Assembly (NCBI GenBank): GCA_024690425.1
Contig: JAILCT010000197.1
Coordinates: 1 to 11,164, forward strand
Length of the DNA: 11,164 bases
Direction of reading: 5' to 3'
Source of the DNA: Lachnospiraceae bacterium
GTDB taxonomy: Bacteria; Bacillota_A; Clostridia; Lachnospirales; Lachnospiraceae
Shown in pieces: positions 1 through 7,851 of this stretch (position 1 is the stretch's first letter; each line of letters begins with the position of its first letter). The notes under the pieces were generated by a model. It was not told the origin of the DNA. It did not search any database and saw only the letters and a program-made list of their open reading frames with translations. The position numbers were made by a program, and so were the translations under genes.

Positions 1-61
1 TACTACATAGAAGAGGAATAACAGAACCAGATAACCGACCGTTTTCTCATTGTTTTATGGC

Positions 62-126
62 CGCATGATAAAATTATGCGAAAATAAGAAAAGCGGGTGG
101 AAAACCAAGAGTTTCACACCCACTTT
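62..126. other. Non-coding hairpin pair at left edge
   Basis: No gene is visible in 1-165. Two imperfect hairpins are present. The first pairs 62-69 with 73-80 (CGCATGAT against ATTATGCG, one G-T wobble, 3-nt loop). The second pairs 90-103 with 112-126: about 13 bp with one mismatch at 94/122 and one bulge at 116. Read leftward, the second hairpin is followed by the T-rich run TTCTTATTTT, so it could be a back-up terminator for the leftward gene at 166-642. Read rightward its tail is poor in T. The first hairpin has no T-run on either strand and no role can be assigned. Confidence 0.35.
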
Positions 127-137
127 GTCTACAGTCT

Positions 138-163
138 GAAAAGACGGTCTAAACCGTCTTTTC
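138..163 (-). terminator. Intrinsic terminator of the 166-642 gene
   Basis: A perfect 11-bp stem (GAAAAGACGGT, 138-148, pairing with 153-163) encloses a 4-nt loop. It begins 2 bp beyond the TAA stop at 166-168 of the leftward gene. The base of the stem itself supplies the TTTTC stretch on the leftward transcript. The rightward reading also ends in TTTTCTTTTACTTT, so it may work in both directions and end a rightward gene lying outside the window. Confidence 0.75.
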
Positions 164-165
164 TT

Positions 166-642
166 TTACTTTATCGGCTTGGCTCCGGCCTTCTCCTGGA
201 GCTTCTCAATAGTCTGTTTCCACTTACTCTTGGGCTTGGCTTCAACTTTCAGGCTCGGTCCGTGCAGACCCTTGACGTCTACCATGTAGATCCCGCTTAC
301 AGAGGCCTTGACCTCTTTCTTAACGGGTACCAGATCGAAGATCTTCTCATCGCATATAAGAGACATTACCTGCGGTCCTATCTTAGCCTTTACTATCGGA
401 AGCTTGCGGCCCCTTAAGAGCTTGGGAGTCTGTTCAAGTACCATGGCGGGAAGTCCCGCATCCTTGAGCTTCATCCGCTTCTTGTCTATGATCAGCATCG
501 AATAGGTCTGCTTGGTAGCTTCTATCTGAGCTTCCTGCTCAGCCTGCTGCTTCTGGGCTTTCTTACCCAGAAAGTACAGGGCCACGATGACGCCAATCAA
601 CACGACAGCGATAACTATCAATGTAATTGTAACCGGTGACAC
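166..642 (-). CDS. Small single-pass membrane protein, unknown function
   Basis: This encodes 158 aa from a GTG start at 640-642, chosen because a perfect AGGAGG (649-654) lies 6 nt upstream; no other in-frame start has such a site. Residues 5-25 form one hydrophobic membrane segment with no cleavage site. It is followed by a charged stretch rich in K, Q and E (27-45), then a mixed soluble part of about 90 residues, and a basic C-terminal tail (135-158, many K). The predicted topology is a short outside N-terminus and a cytoplasmic body, by the positive-inside rule. I do not recognise the family; it resembles neither SecG nor YajC beyond size and layout. It is divergent from the foldase lipoprotein gene, with a 137-bp shared promoter region, and is closed by a strong hairpin just after the stop. 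Codon use is like its neighbours. That it is a real gene is well supported; its function is unknown. Confidence 0.85.
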   Translation of the reverse strand: MSPVTITLIVIAVVLIGVIVALYFLGKKAQKQQAEQEAQIEATKQTYSMLIIDKKRMKLKDAGLPAMVLEQTPKLLRGRKLPIVKAKIGPQVMSLICDEKIFDLVPVKKEVKASVSGIYMVDVKGLHGPSLKVEAKPKSKWKQTIEKLQEKAGAKPIK

Positions 643-681
643 CTCACACCTCCTATTTAATTATTCCAATAAATCCCTGTT

Positions 682-711
682 ATTCTAACACAATATATCC
701 GGGGCATGCAA
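682..711 (-). promoter_or_regulatory. Candidate promoter for 166-642 gene
   Basis: On the minus strand, TTGCAT (706-711) and TAGAAT (682-687) are separated by 18 bp, giving a plausible sigma-A-type promoter. It lies about 40 bp upstream of the GTG start. Assigned by eye from consensus similarity only. Confidence 0.4.
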
Positions 712-727
712 CAAAATCCTTTAAATC

Positions 728-755
728 CTGTCATCCTTGTGTTATAACATATATT
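728..755 (+). promoter_or_regulatory. Candidate promoter for foldase lipoprotein-asnS
   Basis: CTGTCA (728-733) and TATATT (750-755) are 16 bp apart, 24 bp before the ATG at 780. The -35 box is a poor match, and an overlapping alternative -10 (TATAAC, 743-748) exists. The 643-779 gap holds back-to-back promoter candidates for the two divergent genes and no other recognisable element. Confidence 0.3.
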
Positions 756-779
756 AGTTGTTTTTTGAGGAGTAATATT

Positions 780-1889
780 ATGAAGAAATACAGAGAACTG
801 GCTACTGTGATCGGCGCCTGTCTGCTGCTTGGCGGCTGCAGTGCTTCCGCCCCTTCGGTGTCAGCAGATAATGTGGCACAGGAAATAGGAGCGGTAGAGG
901 ACATACTAAACAGCATCGATCCTGATGAATATATAGAACTGGGACAATATAAGGGACTTAACGTTACCAGGATAGAGACCGGGATAACGCCCGAGGACAT
1001 AGAGGCTGAGTTCAAGGAGAACCTTGAATATCTGCTGAAACCGGAAGAGGTCACCGACAGGGATGAGATCAAGGAAGGTGATACGGTAAATATTGATTTT
1101 ACCGGTAAGATAGACGGGGAGGAATTCCAAGGCGGAAGCGCCAAAGGATATGATCTGACTATAGGTTCAGGTCAATTTATCGCAGGATTTGAGGAAGGCC
1201 TCATCGGTAAGAAGGTCGGAGAAGAGACAGCACTTGATCTTACATTTCCCGAGAATTACCCCAATGATAAGGGACTTGAAGGAAAACCGGTTGTATTTGA
1301 GGTATCTGTCAATTCCATAAAACGTACCCCCGAACCTACCGATGAAAATATAAAGGCAGCAACCGATGGTAAATTCGCAACGATCGAGGAATATAAGAAG
1401 TCAATAAAGGAGAACCTTGAAAAGAGTGCGGCTGACTATGCCGACAGTACGATGTACAAGGATCTGTGGACACAGGCTGTTGACAATGCAAAGCTTAAAA
1501 AGGACATCCCGAAAGAACTGACTAAGGATAAGATGGATATCATAGCCGAGAATGCAAAGTCATATGCCAAAATGTATGGACTTGACTGGGAAGGATATCT
1601 ATCACAGGTTGTTGGCAAGACCCAGGAGGAATTCGATGCGGAAGCCATGGAGTATGCAAGCAGGGCAGCCAAGGAGAGCCTGGTGCTCATGGCACTTGCA
1701 AAGGCCGAAAACATTGAGATAACTCAGGAAGAATTCGATAAGGCAGCCGAGGAATATGTTGAACTGTACAGCTACGGATCGGTTGAAGAATTCTTAAGTT
1801 CGGTAGATATAAACCAGTTCAGGGAATATATATTAACATCCAAGATACAGGAATTCCTCGCGGATGAAGCAAATATCAAGACAGAATAG
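780..1889 (+). CDS. Trigger-factor-like FKBP prolyl isomerase lipoprotein
   Basis: This encodes 369 aa. The start is the ATG at 780, with GAGGAG (767-772) 7 nt upstream; the open frame runs further up without a start of comparable quality. Residues 1-20 form a lipoprotein signal peptide with a KK-containing n-region and lipobox LGGC, so Cys20 is the expected lipidated residue and the protein should sit on the outer face of the membrane. Residues about 98-181 form an FKBP-type peptidyl-prolyl isomerase domain of the trigger-factor type (GDTVNIDFTG, IGSGQFIAGFEEGLIG, TFPENYP). Residues about 190-369 are helical, charged and resemble the trigger factor C-terminal (SurA-like) chaperone domain. 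The ribosome-binding N-terminal domain of cytosolic trigger factor is replaced by the signal peptide and a short linker. The inferred role is folding of exported proteins, comparable in position to PrsA. The next gene, asnS, starts 30 bp downstream on the same strand with no visible terminator between them. It is not cytosolic Tig itself, because of the lipobox. Confidence 0.85.
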   Translation: MKKYRELATVIGACLLLGGCSASAPSVSADNVAQEIGAVEDILNSIDPDEYIELGQYKGLNVTRIETGITPEDIEAEFKENLEYLLKPEEVTDRDEIKEGDTVNIDFTGKIDGEEFQGGSAKGYDLTIGSGQFIAGFEEGLIGKKVGEETALDLTFPENYPNDKGLEGKPVVFEVSVNSIKRTPEPTDENIKAATDGKFATIEEYKKSIKENLEKSAADYADSTMYKDLWTQAVDNAKLKKDIPKELTKDKMDIIAENAKSYAKMYGLDWEGYLSQVVGKTQEEFDAEAMEYASRAAKESLVLMALAKAENIEITQEEFDKAAEEYVELYSYGSVEEFLSSVDINQFREYILTSKIQEFLADEANIKTE

Positions 1890-1919
1890 TATATAAATCA
1901 GGAAAAGGCAGGTAAGACC

Positions 1920-3311
1920 ATGGAATTAACACAGATAAGGGAATTATACAGGAACAAGGAAGAATACTATGATAAGAAGGTAACCGTAGGCGGATGGGTA
2001 AGAAGCATTAGGGATTCCAAGACTTTCGGCTTTATTGTTATGAATGACGGTACGTTTTTTGAACCCTTACAGATAGTATACGGAGACAGGCTGTCGAATT
2101 TTGATAAGATCAATAAGATAAATGTGGGTGCGGCCCTTATAGTCACAGGTACTCTTGTTGCAACACCCCAGGCCAAACAGCCCTTTGAGATCCAGGCAGA
2201 TGAGGTTGTCATAGAGGGTGCATCAACGCCCGATTATCCTCTTCAGAAGAAGAGGCATACACTTGAGTACTTAAGGACAATAACCCACTTAAGAGCAAGG
2301 ACCAATATCTTTCAGGCAGTATTCCGTGTCCGTTCACTTGCTTCATATGCGATACATAAGTTCTTCCAGGAGAGAGGATTCGTATATGTACATACACCTC
2401 TTATAACCGGAAGCGATTGCGAAGGTGCGGGCGAGATGTTCCGTGTTACAACCCTTGATATGGATGAAATACCCAGGACCGAAGAAGGAAAGGTTGATTT
2501 TTCACAGGACTTCTTCGGCAAGGAGACCAATCTTACGGTAAGCGGTCAGCTTAACGGTGAGACTTATGCAATGGCATTTAAGAATATCTATACCTTCGGT
2601 CCCACATTCAGGGCTGAGAACTCGAATACGACAAGACATGCTGCCGAATTCTGGATGATCGAACCTGAGATGGCATTCGCAGACCTTAAGGATGATATGG
2701 TCCTTGCAGAGAGTATGATCAAGTACATAATCAGGTATGTAATGGAGAATGCACCGGAAGAAATGGCTTTCTTCAACCAGTTCATGGATAAGGGACTAAT
2801 CGAGAGACTTGAGCATGTGGTCAATTCGGATTTCGGGCATGTTACCTATACGGATGCCATCAAGATACTTGAGAAGCATAATGATGAATTTGAATATAAG
2901 GTATTCTGGGGATGTGATCTTCAGACAGAGCACGAGAGATATCTTACGGAGAAGGAATTCAAGAGACCGGTATTTGTTACGGACTATCCCAAGGAGATAA
3001 AAGCTTTTTATATGAAGCTCAATGAAGACGGTAAGACTGTTGCCGCCATGGACTGCCTGGTTCCCGGTATCGGTGAGATAATCGGAGGAAGCCAGAGGGA
3101 GGATGATTACGATAAGCTGCTTGCAAGGATGGAGGAACTGGGTCTTAAGAAGGAGGATTATGACTTTTACCTTGATCTTCGTAAATACGGTTCTACAAGA
3201 CATTCCGGCTTCGGCTTGGGGTTTGAGAGATGCGTTATGTATCTTACCGGAATGGCCAATATCAGGGATGTCATTCCCTTCCCGAGAACAGTAAACAATT
3301 GCGATCTGTAA
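1920..3311 (+). CDS. asnS: Asparaginyl-tRNA synthetase
   Basis: This encodes 463 aa, normal for AsnS. The enzyme attaches asparagine to tRNA-Asn in the cytoplasm using ATP. Residues about 18-105 form an OB-fold anticodon-binding domain ([19 protein letters not shown]). The remainder is a class II aminoacyl-tRNA synthetase core: motif 1 region around P160, motif 2 [11 protein letters not shown] at 230-240, and motif 3 GFGLGFER at 430-437. The [14 protein letters not shown] stretch (237-250) and the FPRT near the C-terminus are typical of AsnS rather than AspRS. The ATG at 1920 gives the usual MELTQIREL beginning; its ribosome-binding site is weak (AGG at 1910-1912, 7 nt spacing), which fits expression by read-through or coupling from the lipoprotein gene ending 30 bp upstream. 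No terminator hairpin follows the TAA before the next promoter. Confidence 0.96.
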   Translation: MELTQIRELYRNKEEYYDKKVTVGGWVRSIRDSKTFGFIVMNDGTFFEPLQIVYGDRLSNFDKINKINVGAALIVTGTLVATPQAKQPFEIQADEVVIEGASTPDYPLQKKRHTLEYLRTITHLRARTNIFQAVFRVRSLASYAIHKFFQERGFVYVHTPLITGSDCEGAGEMFRVTTLDMDEIPRTEEGKVDFSQDFFGKETNLTVSGQLNGETYAMAFKNIYTFGPTFRAENSNTTRHAAEFWMIEPEMAFADLKDDMVLAESMIKYIIRYVMENAPEEMAFFNQFMDKGLIERLEHVVNSDFGHVTYTDAIKILEKHNDEFEYKVFWGCDLQTEHERYLTEKEFKRPVFVTDYPKEIKAFYMKLNEDGKTVAAMDCLVPGIGEIIGGSQREDDYDKLLARMEELGLKKEDYDFYLDLRKYGSTRHSGFGLGFERCVMYLTGMANIRDVIPFPRTVNNCDL

Positions 3312-3313
3312 TA

Positions 3314-3342
3314 TTTACATTTTGTTACAATTATGTTAACAT
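3314..3342 (+). promoter_or_regulatory. Candidate promoter of the NlpC/P60 gene
   Basis: TTTACA (3314-3319) and TAACAT (3337-3342) are spaced by 17 bp, 83 bp upstream of the ATG at 3425. This begins almost at the asnS stop codon. It would give a leader of roughly 75 nt. Assigned by eye from the consensus. Confidence 0.45.
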
Positions 3343-3344
3343 AA
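3331..3344. promoter_or_regulatory. Perfect 14-bp palindrome over the -10 box
   Basis: TTATGTTAACATAA is its own reverse complement and covers the predicted -10 hexamer. A dimeric repressor bound here would block the promoter of the wall hydrolase. The partly similar TTGTTACA lies just upstream at 3322-3329. The palindrome is AT-rich, so chance is possible. No regulator is encoded nearby that would explain it. Confidence 0.4.
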
Positions 3345-3375
3345 CATATGAGGGGAATTGCAACTTTTAGGGATA

Positions 3376-3404
3376 AATGCCGCTGACTGTTTTGTGGGGG
3401 CATT
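3376..3404 (+). promoter_or_regulatory. Leader hairpin before NlpC/P60 gene
   Basis: AATGCC (3376-3381) can pair with GGCATT (3399-3404) around a 17-nt loop, ending 10 nt before the ribosome-binding site. An alternative pairing of GCAA (3360-3363) with TTGC (3403-3406) is possible. It does not match a riboswitch class I recognise; in particular it is too short for the ydaO c-di-AMP riboswitch that often precedes wall hydrolases. Confidence 0.25.
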
Positions 3405-3424
3405 GCCTTATAAAAGGAGTATAA

Positions 3425-4765
3425 ATGAGAAAAAGGGGTATTTTACTGTTTATGGCTCTTGCTCTGACGGTATTGCCGGCTATGAATACATGGGCGGTTA
3501 CCAAGAGTGAGGCTCAGGAACAGAAGAAGGCGGCACAGAAGGGGCTGGATGCTGTCAACAGTAATATAAACAGTATAGAGGAAAATAAAGAGGCCGTGGA
3601 GGAGGAGATCACTGAGATTGACGCTCAGCTTGTAGATCTTCTGCTTACGGTCGATCTTATTTCAGATGATATCAATTCCAAACAGGCGGCAATAGACGAA
3701 GCCCAGGCTGAATACGAGGTAGCCAAGAGCCAGGAGGAAGAACAATATGCTTCCATGAAGAGGCGTATTAAGTTCATGTACGAGAAGGGCGAGAAGAAGT
3801 ACATAGAGATGTTCCTTCAATCTGAGAGTATTGCCGATATCGTGAACAAATCCGATTATGTTGAACTCCTGTATGAATACGACAGACAGATGCTCCTGAA
3901 TTATCAGGCGACTAAGGAAGAAGAAGCAAGGATCAGGGAAAAGCTCGAGGATGAGAAGAGTGAGCTTGTTGAGATGCAGAATGAATATGTATCAGAATCA
4001 GAGCATCTTCAGGAACTGATAGATCAGAAGAGGAGTACCCTGGCTAATTTTGAAGCAGAGTTATCCGCAGCCAGGAAGAAGGCAAGTGAGTACCAGACCC
4101 AGATCAAAAAACAGACGGCCGTACTTAAAGAGATAGAAGCAGCAGAGGCCAAGAAGAAGGCCGAGGAAGAGGCAAGAAAGAGAAAAGAAGCAGAGGCGAA
4201 GAAAAAAGCCGAAGAAGAGGCCAAAAGGAAGGCTGAAGAAGAGGGTAAGAAGAAGGAGCAGGATTCCGAGAATAAGGAAAACAGAGAAGAGAATACACAA
4301 GGGGAGAATCAGACAGAAGAAAATACCGGAAATAACGATACTACGGAAACACCCCCTGAAGAAACACCTTCCGCACCGGAAGAAAGCAGTTCGCCAAAAG
4401 AACCCGCTTCACCCGGTGATTCGGGCAAGGGTAAGGAGATAGCTGATTTTGCCTGCAGGTATGTGGGTAATCCGTACGTATCGGGAGGAACATCCCTTAC
4501 AAACGGAGCAGACTGTTCGGGATTTACCTGGGCGGTGTATAACAACTTCGGATATTCACTTCCCAGAAGCTCTTATTCGCAGTCAACCTACGGACGGGAA
4601 GTAAGCTATTCGGAAGCTCAGCCGGGAGATATCATTTACTACGGCGGACATGTGGGAATATATATCGGAGGCGGCAAGATAGTACATGCTTCTACGGCAG
4701 CTACGGGAATCAAGATAAGCAATGCTTTGTACAGGTCCATAATAACGGTAAGAAGGATCGTATAA
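3425..4765 (+). CDS. Secreted coiled-coil NlpC/P60 peptidoglycan hydrolase
   Basis: This encodes 446 aa; the ATG at 3425 has AAGGAG (3414-3419) 5 nt upstream. Residues 1-24 are a Sec signal peptide (MRKR, hydrophobic core, likely cut after TWA). Residues about 25-235 form a long coiled coil like the N-terminal domain of PcsB/CwlO-type hydrolases. Residues 239-277 are a repetitive K/E/A helix with KKKAEEEA octads. Residues 278-335 are a disordered E/N/P/S linker. Residues 336-446 form the NlpC/P60 cysteine peptidase: catalytic Cys364 in DCSGF, His409 in GHVGIYIG and third polar residue His421 in VHAS. Enzymes of this family cut peptide stems in peptidoglycan (typically D-Glu-meso-DAP). The inferred role is cell separation or wall growth; the coiled coil suggests control by FtsEX or a similar partner, but ftsEX is not in the window. 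The gene is monocistronic, with its own promoter and a terminator 12 bp after the stop. Confidence 0.92.
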   Translation: MRKRGILLFMALALTVLPAMNTWAVTKSEAQEQKKAAQKGLDAVNSNINSIEENKEAVEEEITEIDAQLVDLLLTVDLISDDINSKQAAIDEAQAEYEVAKSQEEEQYASMKRRIKFMYEKGEKKYIEMFLQSESIADIVNKSDYVELLYEYDRQMLLNYQATKEEEARIREKLEDEKSELVEMQNEYVSESEHLQELIDQKRSTLANFEAELSAARKKASEYQTQIKKQTAVLKEIEAAEAKKKAEEEARKRKEAEAKKKAEEEAKRKAEEEGKKKEQDSENKENREENTQGENQTEENTGNNDTTETPPEETPSAPEESSSPKEPASPGDSGKGKEIADFACRYVGNPYVSGGTSLTNGADCSGFTWAVYNNFGYSLPRSSYSQSTYGREVSYSEAQPGDIIYYGGHVGIYIGGGKIVHASTAATGIKISNALYRSIITVRRIV

Positions 4766-4777
4766 ACTATAAAAAGA

Positions 4778-4802
4778 GAATCCGGACGAAAGGTCCGGAT
4801 TC
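4778..4802. terminator. Bidirectional terminator between hydrolase and trkH
   Basis: A perfect 10-bp GC-rich stem (GAATCCGGAC, 4778-4787, with 4793-4802) has a 5-nt loop. Rightward it is followed by ATTTATTT; leftward by TCTTTTTAT. It lies between two convergent stop codons (4765 and 4805), so it can end both the hydrolase transcript and the trkA-trkH transcript. Confidence 0.88.
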
Positions 4803-4804
4803 AT

Positions 4805-6274
4805 TTATTTGGAAAACTTATGAATATAATAAGCAAACATTTCCTTCCACAGCTTGGGATGGAACATCATGAGCATGGGGAAGAGTTCAAGACGTCCTGC
4901 AAGCATATCAAACATGAGGATAAACTTGGAGAAAACAGAAAAATGCGAGAAGTTCCGTGTGGGTCCGACCATTGAAAGACCGGGCCCTATATTATTTATA
5001 GTCGCTGCAACTGCAGTGAAATTGGTAACAAGGTCATTACCGTCTATTGAAACAAGAAGGACAGATAATGAGAAGATTATGACAAAAGAAATAAAGAATA
5101 CATTTGTTGCACGTACGACTTCGTGCTCTATTGCCTTGTCATCCATCTTGATCTTTTTGATGCTCTTGGGATGAACATAGGAGATCATTTCCTTGATTAT
5201 GGTCTTTCTTAATATTATAAGCCTCGATACCTTGATACCACCACCGGTTGAACCAGCACATGCTCCGATGAACATAAGGAATACGAGTACAGTCTGGCAG
5301 ACAGCAGGCCATTTATCAAAGTCAACAGATGAAAATCCTGTGGTGGTTATGATCGAAGCAACCTGAAAGGCGGAAGCCCTCAGGGCATCGAAGGGATTCG
5401 CAAATGTACGCATAATACGTGTGAAGATAATAGCTATAGCAATAAGGATAATAGCGAAGTAATGGAGAACTTCCTCCATGGTGACAGCCTTTTTAAACTG
5501 CTTAAAAAGTATAAGGTAATAAGCATTAAAGTTGACTCCGAAAAGGATCATAAAAGCAGTAACGACCCACTGAAGATAAGGGGAATAGCTTGTAAAGCTG
5601 TCATTCTTGATACCGAAGCCGCCGGTGCCGGCAGTTGCGGTTGATGTACATATAGCATCAAAAAACGGCATACCTCCAAACATAAGAAAGATCACTTCTA
5701 TGATCGTAAGTGCGAAGTATATGATATAGAGGATTCTTGCTGTTGAGCGTATCTGAGGAACAAGCTTACCGACAGAAGGGCCCGGGCTCTCTGCCTTCAT
5801 GATATTCATCTGGGAACCGCCGCCTATGGGGATAATGGCAAGAAGAAATACAAGTACACCCATACCTCCGATCCAGTGAGTGAAGCACCGCCAGAAGGTG
5901 GAACATTTACTTAAATATTCAACTTCCGGAAGAATGGATGCTCCGGTGGTGGTAAAACCGGATACAGTTTCAAAAAGAGCATCAGTTAAGGATGGGATCT
6001 CACCTGTAAGATAAAAGGGAAGACATCCGAAAAAACTTAGGAAAATCCAGCTTAAAGATGTGATAATGCAGCCTTCCTTAAGGTAAAAGACAAATGATGC
6101 CGGCTTCCTTAAAGACATTCCAAGACCCAAGAAACCGCAGATGGCCGCCACGATCAGGTAATATATCCCAAACTTTTCCCTGTATATAAGAGAGATGATA
6201 CAGGGAAGGAGCAGGAGAGCAGCTTCAATCTTAAGCACCTGACCTAAAGTATATCGAACTATCGAACTATTCAT
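4805..6274 (-). CDS. trkH: Trk-type potassium uptake channel subunit TrkH
   Basis: This encodes 489 aa, the usual TrkH length. It is the membrane-spanning K+ channel subunit, working with the cytosolic gate TrkA. The protein has many hydrophobic segments arranged as four pore repeats. The selectivity-filter turns are visible: TTTGAS (108-113), AGTGGFG (215-221), TTTGFSS (310-316) and NNIGPG (427-432). Other hallmarks are WIGGMG (134-139) and GSTGGGIKVSR (341-351). In the fourth filter IGPG is normal for the family. The start ATG (6272-6274) has CGGAG 7 nt upstream. It starts 19 bp after the trkA stop, forming a two-gene leftward operon. The first codons contain a small tandem repeat (ATCGAACT twice on the plus strand, about 6253-6268), probably trivial. 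Confidence 0.95.
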   Translation of the reverse strand: MNSSIVRYTLGQVLKIEAALLLLPCIISLIYREKFGIYYLIVAAICGFLGLGMSLRKPASFVFYLKEGCIITSLSWIFLSFFGCLPFYLTGEIPSLTDALFETVSGFTTTGASILPEVEYLSKCSTFWRCFTHWIGGMGVLVFLLAIIPIGGGSQMNIMKAESPGPSVGKLVPQIRSTARILYIIYFALTIIEVIFLMFGGMPFFDAICTSTATAGTGGFGIKNDSFTSYSPYLQWVVTAFMILFGVNFNAYYLILFKQFKKAVTMEEVLHYFAIILIAIAIIFTRIMRTFANPFDALRASAFQVASIITTTGFSSVDFDKWPAVCQTVLVFLMFIGACAGSTGGGIKVSRLIILRKTIIKEMISYVHPKSIKKIKMDDKAIEHEVVRATNVFFISFVIIFSLSVLLVSIDGNDLVTNFTAVAATINNIGPGLSMVGPTRNFSHFSVFSKFILMFDMLAGRLELFPMLMMFHPKLWKEMFAYYIHKFSK

Positions 6275-6293
6275 TATAATACTCCGTACTGAT

Positions 6294-7688
6294 CTATTTA
6301 AGTATATCGACTATACTGTTAAAGCCGGTATGTGTTGTAACTATCATTACCGAATCACCAACCATCAGGCAGTCAGAGCCGCTGGGCATGAATATCTTAC
6401 CTGCCCTGTTTATAAGGGCGATGATAAGATTATTCTTAAGTGAGAGATCTGCAAGCGTGATCCCGGTAACCTGTGATTCCTTGTCTATCATAAACTCGAT
6501 GGCTTCAACCCTGTGATCATACATGTGATACAGAGTCTCTATATTCGAATTTATGGAAGCCTTCTTGGCTCTTACATATGCGATTATAGCTTCAGAGGTG
6601 ATATATCTTGGGTAGACAGTGCTGCCAAGATCAAGCTTACTGATAACGCCGCGGAAATTGATACGGTTTATCTTGGTAATGACTTTAGCCTTGCTTACCT
6701 GCTTGGCATAAAGGGTTAAGATGATATTCTCTTCATCTATGCCGGTAAGCGGTATGAAAGCACTGGCTGTCTCTATCCCCTCTTCAAGGAGTAATTCCTC
6801 ACTGGTGCCATCACCGTTTATTATGATAGCCTTGGGAAGGAGGATACTTAACTCTTCGCACCTCTTCTTATCAGATTCTATTATCTTGACCGACATTCCC
6901 ATATTCAGGAGGCTGTTAGAAAGATAATAAGCTGCCTTACCGCCGCCTATTATCATGACATCCTTGACCTTATTGCTCCTTACACCGATCTGGGAGAAGA
7001 AATCCTTGACACTTCTTCTGGGTGTAACGAAGGAGATTATATCATCACTCAGTATCCTGTCGTTACCTGAAGGTATGAATACCTTGTCATCACGTTCTAT
7101 GGCGCAGACAAGGATCTTGGTATTGATAATGGTAGAGAGGTCGCATATGCGTACTCCACTGAGCTTGCTCTCTTCAGTGATCTTGAACTTGATAAGTTCA
7201 GCCTGTCCGTGGGCAAATGAACTGACCTCAAGGGCAGAAGGCATACAGAGGATACGTGATATTTCCTTGGCAACCTCGAATTCAGGATTTATGATCATGG
7301 CAAGACCCAGCTGATCTGTGAGATACTGGATCTCCCTGCTGTATTCGGGTGTTCTTACGCGGGCAATGGTGGCGCAGTTACCAACCTGCTTGGCAACGGT
7401 GCAGCATAAGAGGTTAAGCTCGTCAGATCCCGTAACTGCTATCATCAGATCTGCATTTTTGATGCCGGCCTCTTCCTGGGTCTTAAAACTGGCACCATTT
7501 CCTTCAACCCCCATTATATCGAAAGTATTGGTAAGTGCTTCAAGGTTCTTGGCATTCTTATCTATAATGGTTATCTCATTGCTTTCCTTACTTAGGATCT
7601 CAACCAGAGTCGAACCAACCTTGCCGCAGCCTACTATTATTATCTTAAGTCCCTGCTTGACAGGATTCTTGTGATTGAATATGCTCAT
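6294..7688 (-). CDS. trkA: Trk potassium uptake regulatory subunit TrkA
   Basis: This encodes 464 aa from the ATG at 7686-7688. The open frame extends 14 codons further upstream to 7730, but this ATG has a perfect AGGAGG (7695-7700) 6 nt before it. TrkA is the cytosolic ring that binds nucleotides and gates TrkH. It has the double RCK layout: RCK_N 1 (about 14-130) with GCGKVG at 20-25 and acidic D43 (IIDK) for NAD(H) binding; RCK_C 1 (about 150-225); RCK_N 2 (about 240-360) with IGGGKAA at 247-253; RCK_C 2 (about 385-464). RCK_C domains of this superfamily bind c-di-AMP in many Firmicutes, so such control is possible but not shown. It is upstream of trkH in one operon and divergent from guaA. 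Confidence 0.94.
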   Translation of the reverse strand: MSIFNHKNPVKQGLKIIIVGCGKVGSTLVEILSKESNEITIIDKNAKNLEALTNTFDIMGVEGNGASFKTQEEAGIKNADLMIAVTGSDELNLLCCTVAKQVGNCATIARVRTPEYSREIQYLTDQLGLAMIINPEFEVAKEISRILCMPSALEVSSFAHGQAELIKFKITEESKLSGVRICDLSTIINTKILVCAIERDDKVFIPSGNDRILSDDIISFVTPRRSVKDFFSQIGVRSNKVKDVMIIGGGKAAYYLSNSLLNMGMSVKIIESDKKRCEELSILLPKAIIINGDGTSEELLLEEGIETASAFIPLTGIDEENIILTLYAKQVSKAKVITKINRINFRGVISKLDLGSTVYPRYITSEAIIAYVRAKKASINSNIETLYHMYDHRVEAIEFMIDKESQVTGITLADLSLKNNLIIALINRAGKIFMPSGSDCLMVGDSVMIVTTHTGFNSIVDILK

Positions 7689-7712
7689 TATCTTCCTCCT
7701 GAACCATCCACT

Positions 7713-7721
7713 ATAATACCA
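7713..7721 (-). promoter_or_regulatory. Candidate extended -10 promoter of trkA-trkH
   Basis: On the minus strand TGG directly precedes TATTAT (7713-7718), an extended -10 arrangement. No good -35 box lies at the right distance. The transcript leader would be short (about 18 nt) but would include the AGGAGG site. Weakly supported. Confidence 0.3.
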
Positions 7722-7773
7722 CTTTATCAATAAAAAAGCATTAAATTGTTGTAATTATCGGCAAAATACAAGA

Positions 7774-7802
7774 TTGAAAGAATACATGACTAAGTGTATG
7801 AT
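7774..7802 (+). promoter_or_regulatory. Sigma-A-type promoter of guaA
   Basis: TTGAAA (7774-7779) and TATGAT (7797-7802) are separated by exactly 17 bp, close to consensus in both boxes. The predicted leader is about 43 nt, too short for a guanine riboswitch, so guanine control by that route is unlikely here. AGGGAG (7839-7844) lies 7 nt before the ATG at 7852. Confidence 0.7.
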
Positions 7803-7851
7803 ATTACTGTTTATCAAATGTAGTGATCTAAGCACATAAGGGAGACAGAGC

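Noticed and set aside
97..417. Open frame of 106 codons on the plus strand
   Set aside because: It lies antisense to the well-supported 166-642 gene and spans its terminator hairpin; no ribosome-binding site and no recognisable protein features.
636..779. Upstream extension of the foldase frame
   Set aside because: The extra residues are unlike a signal peptide and cover the divergent promoter region, while the ATG at 780 has a good ribosome-binding site and yields a clean lipobox.
4139..4255. Repetitive purine-rich DNA that might be taken for a repeat array
   Set aside because: It is explained by the K/E/A-rich helix of the NlpC/P60 protein; the antisense open frames over it (4024-4300) are low-complexity shadows.
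6253..6268. Tandem ATCGAACT repeat at the start of trkH
   Set aside because: Two 8-bp units inside codons near the start; too short to mean anything beyond chance, though it could be a slippage site.
7803..7851. Possible guanine riboswitch before guaA
   Set aside because: The leader after the strong promoter is only about 43 nt, too short for the purine aptamer, and the conserved core is not visible.
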